Source: an uncultured Anaerolineae bacterium
GTDB taxonomy: Bacteria; Chloroflexota; Anaerolineae; Anaerolineales; Villigracilaceae
DNA length: 14,562 nt
Assembly: GCA_903854805.1 (NCBI GenBank)
Contig: CAINXK010000471.1
Coordinates: forward strand, 1-14,562
Direction of reading: 5' to 3'
The position numbers and the translations under genes were made by a program. The notes under the pieces were generated by a model that saw only the letters and a program-made list of their open reading frames with translations, was not told the origin of the DNA and ran no database searches. Shown here piece after piece: positions 1 to 6,502 of the stretch (position 1 is its first letter; every line of letters starts with the position of its first letter).

Positions 1-505
1 CCGTGATGACGATTCGCAAATATTGAAGAAAATAAGAAAACCGCCCTTGTATTTACATTCCTGGATGTGGATAATTTCGCCTTTCTGAAAAGAAAGCGGA
101 GACAGGCAATTCTTCTGGAGATGCAATCATGTTTCGCTTTTTTAAAGATCACCGGGCAATCGAAAAGGTGCTGTTCGGATAGCAATCCTTATATGCCGCT
201 GCTCGTCACAGCGGCAGAGATCAACCAGCGCTCTTTCATCGCGAACGGAGAATTGCATCCCACGTCGGCCACTAAGGCCTGGGCGCAGTATGATGCCAAC
301 ATGAACAATGACTATCTGGGTGGTTTGAAGATCTATCCTGACATTACTTTGATCCGGATCAATGATGCCCATGACACGGTTTTCGTGGGTATAGAGCGGA
401 TATCTTAGCGCTGGTCTCATTTGATGTGCCGGAAGTAATCGTGGAATAGACGAAGACCGGGCAGGGTAGGTTACTTAGCCGGTCGGAGTGGCGGGAAAAC
501 AGGGT
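1..505. other. Gene-poor left end, possible decayed coding sequence
   Basis: I find no confident gene here. A plus-strand open frame runs from a GTG at 67 to a stop at 406-408 (113 codons), but it has no clear ribosome-binding site and I do not recognise the product. A better translation start is the ATG at 129, preceded by GGAG with about 8 nt spacing, but its frame stops after 17 codons (MFRFFKDHRAIEKVLFG). This start with a good RBS and an early stop, next to a longer open frame in another phase, could be a broken gene, but no homology is visible to me. The minus-strand frame at 142-420 has no RBS and looks like a shadow. Confidence 0.25.
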
Positions 506-547
506 AACGTAAGCGGACTGCGACCAATTCCGCAATCCGCTTACGTT
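506..547 (-). terminator. Strong hairpin, likely terminator of the transporter gene
   Basis: The arms AACGTAAGCGGA (506-517) and TCCGCTTACGTT (536-547) are perfectly complementary over 12 bp, and an inner GCG/CGC pairing extends the stem around a short loop. The hairpin begins 24 nt after the stop codon of the minus-strand transporter gene, so it probably ends that transcript. The minus-strand side has a run of four T only after ACCCTG. The plus-strand side continues TTATTATAT, so it may also act on transcripts arriving from the left. Confidence 0.6.
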
Positions 548-571
548 TATTATATGCGTATCGTTGTGTGG

Positions 572-892
572 TTATGGCCAGTTAATCAGCACCACGCCAC
601 TGAAAGCAAGCAAAATGCCAGCCACTTGCACGCGAGTCAGGCTTTCGTGGAAGAGAATTGCCCCGGATAACAGAACAATCAGTGCGTAGAGGGCAGTCTG
701 CAGAGCACCGATGATGCTGAGCTTCCACCCGGCAATAAAGGCGATGGTGAAGATACTGATTTGCAACAAATACAAGCCAATTGCCATATACAGCCAGGGA
801 CTTTTCAATGTATTAACCTGACTAGAATTAGCCGCTTTTTTGAGCAACACATCAGCAACAGCTACGGCAGTGACCGCAAGAATGATAAGCAT
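572..892 (-). CDS. Four-helix EamA/SMR-type small transporter
   Basis: A 106-residue integral membrane protein made almost entirely of four hydrophobic helices, at about residues 1-17, 30-52, 55-80 and 87-105. It matches the half-size drug/metabolite transporter (EamA/small multidrug resistance) fold, which works as a dimer in the cytoplasmic membrane. Helix 1 ends in ADVLLKKA, typical of the EamA-like four-helix branch. I see no glutamate where EmrE has its proton-coupling Glu14, so classical drug/proton antiport is not supported and the substrate is unknown. The start is uncertain: AGGAG directly abuts the ATG at 892 with no spacer, and the frame stays open upstream to a stop near 970 without a good alternative start. 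It lies 52 bp downstream of the small exported-protein gene on the same strand and is probably cotranscribed with it. Confidence 0.75.
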   Translation of the reverse strand: MLIILAVTAVAVADVLLKKAANSSQVNTLKSPWLYMAIGLYLLQISIFTIAFIAGWKLSIIGALQTALYALIVLLSGAILFHESLTRVQVAGILLAFSGVVLINWP

Positions 893-944
893 CTCCTGAG
901 TCAGCTTGGGGATAGCAAAGTTTTCAGTATTTATGAGTACTCCC

Positions 945-1214
945 TTATCGACAGCTATTTTTCATCACGAGGGATGTAGCACTGCGATGATACAGTAAGT
1001 GTCGGTCCTGATCATAGCTGTGATTGGCGATGGAGGACGTGGCGCTGCGATGATAAAGCAGATGGCGTGTCTGCTGAGAAGGACAACCTGCCATCCAACG
1101 CGGCGGGTCCGAACGTCCTGCGCTCACCTTTTCTGCCTGAAAATAGAAACGATCAGCCATCACAGTTATCAAAGCCAGCACAAAAATGATATTTAATAAA
1201 CGGTTTGTAAACAT
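945..1214 (-). CDS. Small exported protein with duplicated HLLYHRSATS motif
   Basis: An 89-residue predicted protein, family not recognised with certainty. The ATG at 1214 has an excellent ribosome-binding site, AAGGAG with 5 nt spacing, which is the main reason to call it real. Residues 1-20 look like a signal peptide: a short start with Arg5, a hydrophobic core of residues 6-19, and a V-M-A cleavage-type ending; they could instead be a membrane anchor. The mature part is basic, with cysteines at 44 and 88. RHLLYHRSATS occurs at residues 50-60 and again at 71-81, a 21-residue period encoded by a 63-bp tandem duplication. It resembles short Tyr-His-x-Ser repeats I recall in small secreted Chloroflexota proteins, but this is unverified. 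It precedes the EamA-type transporter and is divergent from the HTH-ATPase-TPR regulator, so a signalling role is conceivable but only inferred. Confidence 0.5.
   Translation of the reverse strand: MFTNRLLNIIFVLALITVMADRFYFQAEKVSAGRSDPPRWMAGCPSQQTRHLLYHRSATSSIANHSYDQDRHLLYHRSATSLVMKNSCR
973..1067. repeat. Imperfect 63-bp-period tandem repeat
   Basis: Bases 973-1004 and 1036-1067 match at about 24 of 32 positions, with an identical central stretch CTGCGATGATA. The offset is exactly 63 bp, which keeps the minus-strand reading frame and produces the duplicated motif of the small exported protein. Confidence 0.6.
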
Positions 1215-1277
1215 TTCTTCTCCTTGTATAGTAATTTGGTTTGCTGGATATCTGGATTACGTTAGCCGCATCCGATT

Positions 1278-1307
1278 AATATATGCATATTTGACCAGAG
1301 AATCCAA
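1278..1307 (-). promoter_or_regulatory. Candidate promoter for the exported-protein/transporter pair
   Basis: Read on the minus strand, TTGGAT (1307-1302) and TATATT (1283-1278) are separated by 18 bp, resembling a housekeeping sigma promoter with a good -10 and a weak -35. A start about 7 nt further would leave a leader of roughly 55-60 nt before the ATG at 1214. The perfect palindrome ATATGCATAT (1281-1290) overlaps the -10 and could be a regulator site. Not tested. Confidence 0.35.
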
Positions 1308-1329
1308 CCCGAAATGATGCCAAAATGGA

Positions 1330-1335
1330 TATAAT
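1330..1335 (+). promoter_or_regulatory. Candidate -10 element for the STAND regulator gene
   Basis: A perfect TATAAT lies here. No good -35 is present at standard distance; TTGACC at 1291-1296 is too far upstream. Transcription from it would begin near 1342, downstream of the GTG at 1338, which supports translation starting at the ATG at 1374 (or 1347) instead. Confidence 0.4.
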
Positions 1336-1373
1336 TTGTGATACCAATGGATCAAACCGTGACAGAGGTCCCT

Positions 1374-3809
1374 ATGTTTGGAGAATGGCTACGGCAGCAA
1401 CGTCGGAGGCTTGATTTAACCCAGCAGGCTTTGGCAGATCAAGCGGGTTGTGCCCGTATCTCCCTGCGCCGAATCGAAAAAGGGTCACTAAAGCCATCGA
1501 AGGATCTGGCACTTATTCTTTTGAAAATAATGGGTATTCCAGAATCTGATCGCACGAACTGGATTCCTTTTGTGCGTGGTCTTGCTGATATTCCCACCAA
1601 ACAAATTGATTTTAATTCAACCAGACTCCAAACAAATTTCCCTGCTTTTCTGACTACTTTTATTGGACGCGAAAAAGAGCAGGCAGAGATTATTACGCTT
1701 ATCAGCCACCATCGGCTTGTGACACTAACAGGGTCAGGCGGGGTTGGTAAAACGCGGCTAGCGCTAAAAGTTGGTGAACAGATCTTGGGAGATTATGTCA
1801 ACGGTGCCTGGATAATAGAACTGGCTTCACTAAACGACCCTATGCTCCTGGCGCAGACAATCGCTGTTCAATTTGGCATTTCGACACAAGCCGATGATGC
1901 CTACACCGAATTGCTGATCAATTTTTTGCATGGTTCAGAAACCCTGCTTATCCTCGATAACTGTGAGCACTTAGTGGATGCTTGCACTCAATTAGCTAAT
2001 AAGCTGTTGAAGAATTGCCCCAATTTGAAAATCCTGGCTACCAGCCGTGAACCCTTGAGCATTACCGGCGAAGCCACTTATCGCGTTCCATCGCTTGAAT
2101 TGCCTGATACTCAAAAAGTGCATGAAAAACTCTGGATTTGCGAATCTATGCGCTTGTTTGATGAACGCGCGAAACTCGTACAAACGGATTTCGCGCTGAC
2201 CGTAGAAAACGTTTCCTTTGTCGCTAAAATTTGCCAAATCATCGACGGCATTCCCCTGGCAATCGAATTGGCTGCAGCCCGCGTAAATATGTTTTCCACA
2301 GAGCAAATAGCCGAAAAATTGAGCGAAAGTTTTAGCTTACTGACTGGCGGCAGTCGCTCAGCCTTACCTCGGCAGCAGACAATTCGCGCCTCAATTGATT
2401 GGAGCTGGGATCTACTTTCAAACTCGGAGAAAATTCTCGCGCAGCGACTCTCCGTCTTTGCGGGAGGCTGGTTTCTAAACGCCGCAGAGTCTGTTTGCGT
2501 GGGTGATGGTGTTTGTAAACCTGAGATACTGGGTTTGACAACGCAACTTTATAATAAATCCATCATTCTCGTTGACCACCAATCAGGACGACCTCCTCGA
2601 TATCACATGCTAGAGACGATCAGGGAATATGCCAATGAGAAGCTGAACAATTCAGGCGAAATGAGAAATATTTATTCTCGCCATCTGATATTCTTCGCTG
2701 AAATGGTCGATGAAGCCGCGAAATTTTTCAAAGGTTCAGAACAAGCGTTATGGTACAACCGGCTTGATTGTGAACTGGATAATTTGCGCGCTGCATTGGC
2801 CTGGTTGGATGGGGGCGAAAATACAGAGTTGAGATTGTTTTTTGCCGCCGGGTTATGGCGTTATTGGAAAAATCGCGGGCTGATCAATGAAGGTCGCCTG
2901 CATTTTGAACGGGTTTTGAAAATACCATCTGAACCAACCTTGGCCTTTGCCAGGGCGCTCACTGCCGCTGGTTCATTGGCTTACTACGCAGGGGATTTTT
3001 CCTATTCAGAACAAGGTAGAACCAAAGCGTTATTAATTTTCCGAAGCTTGAATGATAAAGTTGGAATTGCAGATTGTCTGAACGGATTAGGAAACACGGC
3101 AATCTCTCAAGGCAATTATGCTGCCACGCGAATGTTCTACGCAGAGAGCCTGGCAATCAGGAAGGAACTGGGAGATCAATGGGGGATCGCGCGCCTGCTT
3201 GGTAATTTAGGCTTGCTGGCCTACTTTCAGATTGATTACACTCAGTCGCGTTCCTTGCATTTGGAAAGCTTGGCTTTGTTTCGAGAACTGCAAGATGATG
3301 AAGGCGTTGTCAACGAACTCGTTAATCTTGGCGATGTTCTCTTTTGTCAAAAAGAGCTCTCGACCGCTAATTCCTTTTATCAAGAAAGCGCAATGATTGC
3401 CAGAAAAAGTAAGGAGCAATGGGGGCTTCCCTATGCCATAAAGGGCATGGCGGATGTTTCTTCTGAACAAGGGGATTTGTCGATGGCGTCTTCCCTTTAT
3501 AAGGAATGCCTGGCTATGTTTCAAGCAGAAGCGGATTATATCGGCCTGCCCTTTGCCTTAGAATCAGTTGCCGGGTTGGTGCTTGTGAATAACCGGCCAG
3601 AAAAGGCCGTGCAGATTTTTGGCGCGGCGGATGCTTTGCGGAAGACAACCAATTCGCCTTTACCTCTTTCAAATCGCGCTACTTATCAGAAGAATTTGGA
3701 TATCTTGCAGCAAAAGCTTGATTCATCCAGGTTTGATTTGGCCTGGGCAATAGGCAGGACTATGCCAATAAGATTGGTGATTGCACTTGCTCTGGATGAG
3801 CTTGTTTGA
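1374..3809 (+). CDS. XRE-type HTH, NB-ARC/STAND ATPase, TPR transcriptional regulator
   Basis: A large cytoplasmic signal-transduction ATPase and presumed DNA-binding regulator. I chose ATG 1374 because GAGG with 5 nt spacing precedes it and the HTH follows directly. Open-frame alternatives are ATG 1347 and GTG 1338, neither with an RBS. Counting residues from GTG 1338: an XRE-like HTH at about 14-67; a STAND/NB-ARC ATPase with Walker A GSGGVGKT (132-139), Walker B LLILDNCEHL (203-212), TSREPL (235-240) and the GLPLA-type motif GIPLAIELAAARV (304-316); a winged-helix-like region near 348-430; and TPR-like repeats from about 535 to 760. The C-terminal segment AVQIFGAADALR (757-768) and following residues are common in LuxR/AfsR-like STAND regulators. 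In this family, ligand binding to the TPR sensor usually controls nucleotide exchange and oligomerisation. It is divergent from the exported-protein/transporter pair, which it may control. Confidence 0.88.
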   Translation: MFGEWLRQQRRRLDLTQQALADQAGCARISLRRIEKGSLKPSKDLALILLKIMGIPESDRTNWIPFVRGLADIPTKQIDFNSTRLQTNFPAFLTTFIGREKEQAEIITLISHHRLVTLTGSGGVGKTRLALKVGEQILGDYVNGAWIIELASLNDPMLLAQTIAVQFGISTQADDAYTELLINFLHGSETLLILDNCEHLVDACTQLANKLLKNCPNLKILATSREPLSITGEATYRVPSLELPDTQKVHEKLWICESMRLFDERAKLVQTDFALTVENVSFVAKICQIIDGIPLAIELAAARVNMFSTEQIAEKLSESFSLLTGGSRSALPRQQTIRASIDWSWDLLSNSEKILAQRLSVFAGGWFLNAAESVCVGDGVCKPEILGLTTQLYNKSIILVDHQSGRPPRYHMLETIREYANEKLNNSGEMRNIYSRHLIFFAEMVDEAAKFFKGSEQALWYNRLDCELDNLRAALAWLDGGENTELRLFFAAGLWRYWKNRGLINEGRLHFERVLKIPSEPTLAFARALTAAGSLAYYAGDFSYSEQGRTKALLIFRSLNDKVGIADCLNGLGNTAISQGNYAATRMFYAESLAIRKELGDQWGIARLLGNLGLLAYFQIDYTQSRSLHLESLALFRELQDDEGVVNELVNLGDVLFCQKELSTANSFYQESAMIARKSKEQWGLPYAIKGMADVSSEQGDLSMASSLYKECLAMFQAEADYIGLPFALESVAGLVLVNNRPEKAVQIFGAADALRKTTNSPLPLSNRATYQKNLDILQQKLDSSRFDLAWAIGRTMPIRLVIALALDELV

Positions 3810-4130
3810 TGGGAGCATAAATCCGGCATCCTTTTCCATTAATTCTGTGCCTAGCGTAAAGGTTAAAAAAGTCTTTTCGATGTGAAAAATTCCAATTAGA
3901 GGTGGATGTGGTTTTTCGCTGGTACTTTAGCTTGGGTGAATTGGCATTAAATTCCAGATATCAGCCTGGTTAGGGTCTCGGCGTGCGGTTTAGTTTAGCT
4001 GGATAGATGCGGTACGCTGGCATCTTCTCTGTTTTGATTGTCGCTCTTTCTGCCGCATCTATCCTTTATTCGTTTTACAGAATGGATTGGAGCGAGACTC
4101 ATGTTTTGTTTGGAAAAAGTGACATATTAC
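3810..4130. other. Intergenic region after the regulator gene
   Basis: No convincing coding sequence in either strand. The stretch is fairly AT-rich and includes CCAATT/AATTGG partners near 3893 and 3939 that are too short to interpret. The one clear structure is the long-loop inverted repeat at 4001-4064, annotated separately. No terminator immediately follows the regulator stop codon. Confidence 0.5.
4001..4064. repeat. 12-bp perfect inverted repeat around a 40-nt loop
   Basis: GGATAGATGCGG (4001-4012) and CCGCATCTATCC (4053-4064) are exact reverse complements. The 3' side continues TTTATTCGTTTT, so on the plus strand it could be a long-loop terminator for the regulator gene 191 nt upstream. 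It could also be a small structured RNA or the remnant of a short inverted-repeat element. It does not fold as a tRNA by eye. Confidence 0.6.
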
Positions 4131-4174
4131 ATGATGACCATCATATTGACTTTACCTTCAAACTCGTGTAACCT
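4131..4174 (+). promoter_or_regulatory. Candidate operator and promoter upstream of gdhA
   Basis: The inverted repeat ATGATG-AC-CATCAT (4131-4144) sits one base upstream of TTGACT (4146-4151), a good -35 match. A weak -10, TAACCT, follows at 4169-4174 with 17-bp spacing; TATTAA at 4175-4180 is another possibility. Transcription would start near 4181, giving a leader of about 125 nt that contains the terminator-like hairpin before gdhA. Confidence 0.35.
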
Positions 4175-4236
4175 TATTAAGCACGACCAAAGGTGAAAAC
4201 CCATATGATTTACGTGCAGGACATACTACTCAAAAA

Positions 4237-4277
4237 AAGCGGGCACCCGATCCGGGTGCCCGCTTATAGTTTTTTTT
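4237..4277 (+). terminator. Strong terminator/attenuator hairpin in front of gdhA
   Basis: AAGCGGGCACCCG (4237-4249) pairs perfectly with CGGGTGCCCGCTT (4253-4265) around the loop ATC. ATAG and then eight T (4270-4277) follow, the classic intrinsic terminator layout. Seven A directly precede the stem, so it would also terminate minus-strand transcription. It ends only 41 nt before the gdhA ATG, leaving too little room for a promoter, leader and RBS downstream. It therefore probably lies inside the gdhA leader and may act as an attenuator. Confidence 0.8.
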
Positions 4278-4306
4278 AAATTGAGTCACCTAATACAGGA
4301 GAAAAA

Positions 4307-5593
4307 ATGGCTGGACAAATCAATGCATTTGAAATGGCTCAGAAGCAGTTTGATGGTGTTGCCAAACTGCTGAACCTGGATCCACAGATAGCTGAGGTCT
4401 TGCGTTGGCCGAAGCGGGAATACAGTTTCCGCATTCCCGTGCGCATGGATGATGGTTCTCTGCGAGTCTTCCAGGGTTATCGTGTACAGCATAATGACGC
4501 ACGTGGCCCAAATAAAGGTGGTATTCGCTTCCACCCGAATGAAACGTTCGACACGGTGCGCGCCCTGGCTACATGGATGACTTGGAAGTGCGCAGTGGCT
4601 GATATCCCATTGGGTGGCGGTAAGGGTGGCATTATTGTTGATCCATCATCAATTACCACCCCAGAAAAAGAACGTCTGTGCCGTGGTTGGGTCCAGAATA
4701 TGTGGAAAAACATCGGTCCACGCCAGGATGTTCCGGCCCCGGATGTTGGCACCACTCCCCAGATGATGGGCTGGATGATGGATGAGTATTCCAACCTTGT
4801 TGGTCAATATACTCCTGGTGTCTTTACTGGCAAGCCTCTGGGTGGTGGCGGTTCTGAAGGTCGAACTGAAGCCACTGGCTATGGTGTCATTTACACCGTA
4901 CGTGAAGCCATGAAACACCTTAAATTGGACGCTACAAAATCTGTGGCGGCTCTCGAAGGTTTTGGAAATGTCTCGCAGTATGCCGCGATCGGTTTTGTCG
5001 AAATGTTAGGCGGCAAAGTAGCATGTGTTTCTTGTTGGGATCGCAACGACAAGACATCCTACACATATAGCCACAAAGATGGTGTCAATCCTCGCTTCTT
5101 ATTGACGATTGTCGATCAGTATGGCACCATTGACCAGAAAAAGGCCAAAGAGGCTGGTTATGTGATGGAAGATGGTGAAATGTGGATCGAGAAGGAATGT
5201 GATGTACTCATTCCGGCTGCCATCGAAGGTCATGTCAACGGCGATACTGTCAAGAACATGTCCAGCCGTGTCAAAATCGTGGCTGAAGGCGCCAATGGCC
5301 CTTGCACACCTGAGGCAGACGAATACTTCAAGAAGAATGGCATTTTCAACATCCCTGACTTTTTGTGCAACGCAGGCGGAGTGACCACTTCTTACTTCGA
5401 ATCCGTTCAGAACGACATGAACTACTACTGGACCAAGAAAGAGGTCTTAGAACGCCTCGATACCAAGATGACCAGTGCCTTCCACGCTGTGCTCGATATG
5501 AGTGAGAAAGAAACTGTCTATATGCGTGACGCGGCTTACATGGTAGCAATTGACCGTGTGGTCAAGGCTATGCAGTTGCGCGGCTGGATCTAA
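4307..5593 (+). CDS. gdhA: Glutamate dehydrogenase, hexameric type
   Basis: A 428-residue enzyme of the Glu/Leu/Phe/Val dehydrogenase family, normal length for the ~420-residue hexameric class. It interconverts glutamate and 2-oxoglutarate plus ammonia with NAD(P) in the cytoplasm, linking nitrogen and carbon metabolism. Visible motifs are the substrate-site lysine in TWKCAVADIP (K94), the glycine-rich PLGGGKGG (101-108, catalytic K106), PAPDVGT with D146, GKPLGGGGSEGR (175-186), and a Rossmann nucleotide site at EGFGNVS (217-223). Cofactor preference cannot be read safely. The ATG at 4307 has AGGAG with 5 nt spacing. The gene is monocistronic, with a strong hairpin in its leader and a terminator 29 nt after its stop. 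The leader suggests conditional transcription read-through, which is inference. Confidence 0.96.
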   Translation: MAGQINAFEMAQKQFDGVAKLLNLDPQIAEVLRWPKREYSFRIPVRMDDGSLRVFQGYRVQHNDARGPNKGGIRFHPNETFDTVRALATWMTWKCAVADIPLGGGKGGIIVDPSSITTPEKERLCRGWVQNMWKNIGPRQDVPAPDVGTTPQMMGWMMDEYSNLVGQYTPGVFTGKPLGGGGSEGRTEATGYGVIYTVREAMKHLKLDATKSVAALEGFGNVSQYAAIGFVEMLGGKVACVSCWDRNDKTSYTYSHKDGVNPRFLLTIVDQYGTIDQKKAKEAGYVMEDGEMWIEKECDVLIPAAIEGHVNGDTVKNMSSRVKIVAEGANGPCTPEADEYFKKNGIFNIPDFLCNAGGVTTSYFESVQNDMNYYWTKKEVLERLDTKMTSAFHAVLDMSEKETVYMRDAAYMVAIDRVVKAMQLRGWI

Positions 5594-5622
5594 AGTTCTG
5601 CCCGATTTATTCCGATGCTTTG

Positions 5623-5653
5623 AAAACTGGCGGTCATCTGATCGCCAGTTTTT
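5623..5653 (+). terminator. Intrinsic terminator of gdhA
   Basis: AAAACTGGCG (5623-5632) pairs with CGCCAGTTTT (5643-5652). Three further inner pairs, one of them G-U, extend the stem around loop ATCT. Five T overlap the end of the stem. It lies 29 nt past the gdhA stop codon. Confidence 0.88.
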
Positions 5654-5674
5654 AATACTCTTGTCATGAGTATT
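5654..5674. repeat. Second short inverted repeat after the gdhA terminator
   Basis: AATACTC (5654-5660) and GAGTATT (5668-5674) form a perfect 7-bp inverted repeat directly abutting the gdhA terminator. It may be a backup terminator or an operator; no T-run follows on either strand. Confidence 0.45.
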
Positions 5675-5820
5675 ATTTCCAGTTGTTTGATCATAAGGCC
5701 TGTTGGTGCTTCTCACTTTGGTTATTTGGCGTAAACCCGAAAGAACTCATTTTCCATCTATGATAGCTTTCTTAAATCCCTAGTAGCATCTCAGGGCTGT
5801 GTTAGAATCCTAACTTGCTT

Positions 5821-6486
5821 ATGGAAACTATACCTTCACTTTTACTCGCTTCAAATTCTCCTCGCCGCAGGCAGCTTCTCGCCCTGGGGGGTTGGTCTTA
5901 TGGCCTGGATGTTTCCGATATCGATGAAACCCGGATACCAGGCGAAACTCCGGCTAATTATGTGCGTCGTCTGGCAAGGTTGAAAGCGCAGGCCGTGCTT
6001 CCCCGCGCTGACAAAACCCAGATCATCGTCGGGTCTGATACTGCCGTGGTGATCGATGAAGATATTTTGGGAAAACCAGCCAACCCGGATGATGCTCGTC
6101 AGATGCTGCAGCGCTTGCGTGGCAATACGCATCAGGTCTACACAGGCATCGCTATTCTGCGTGCCCGTGATGGCAACCTTTGGACAGATGTGATTGTTAC
6201 AGACGTGCCTATGCGCGAATACAGTGATGTCGAAATTGATCTTTATATCGAATCCGGGGATCCGATGGACAAAGCCGGCGCTTATGGTATTCAGAACCCT
6301 GATTTTCAGCCGGTGGCCCGTATGCAGGGTTGTTTCGCCTCAGTTATGGGGCTGCCGTTATGCAGTCTAAGTACCTTGCTTCGCCAGGTTGGCATAATGC
6401 CTCGCGCAGATGTGGCCCGGAATTGTCAGGACACGCTTAATTATGAATGTCCAGTTTTTGGCACATTCCTGCGTGGTGTAGTTTAA
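5821..6486 (+). CDS. maf: Maf family nucleotide pyrophosphatase
   Basis: A 221-residue cytoplasmic Maf/HAM1-fold enzyme that hydrolyses nucleoside triphosphates to monophosphates and pyrophosphate. Well-studied homologues act on dTTP/UTP or modified nucleotides and are linked to septum inhibition. Signature motifs, counted from ATG 5821, are SNSPRR (11-16), IDET (34-37), VGSDTAVV with D73 (70-77), GKP (84-86), YTG (107-109) and ESGDPMDKAGAYGIQ (144-158). Residues ~192-221 form a C-terminal extension with two cysteines beyond the usual ~195-residue length. I chose ATG 5821 over an in-frame TTG at 5815. Neither has a Shine-Dalgarno sequence, and TAGAAT (5803-5808) could be a -10 giving a very short leader. 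The PBP gene starts 16 bp downstream, so the two are probably cotranscribed. Specificity (dTTP/UTP against m7GTP type) is not certain. Confidence 0.93.
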   Translation: METIPSLLLASNSPRRRQLLALGGWSYGLDVSDIDETRIPGETPANYVRRLARLKAQAVLPRADKTQIIVGSDTAVVIDEDILGKPANPDDARQMLQRLRGNTHQVYTGIAILRARDGNLWTDVIVTDVPMREYSDVEIDLYIESGDPMDKAGAYGIQNPDFQPVARMQGCFASVMGLPLCSLSTLLRQVGIMPRADVARNCQDTLNYECPVFGTFLRGVV

Positions 6487-6502
6487 TAAATAAGGTGAGA
6501 TT

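Noticed and set aside
973..1067. CRISPR-like repeat
   Set aside because: There are only two imperfect copies with a coding-length period of 63 bp and no further repeats or spacers.
1338..1373. GTG 1338 as the regulator start
   Set aside because: It has no RBS and lies almost on the candidate -10. ATG 1374 has GAGG at good spacing just before the HTH.
4001..4064. tRNA gene
   Set aside because: The outer stem is 12 bp and no D, anticodon or T-arm with a GTTC-type loop is visible.
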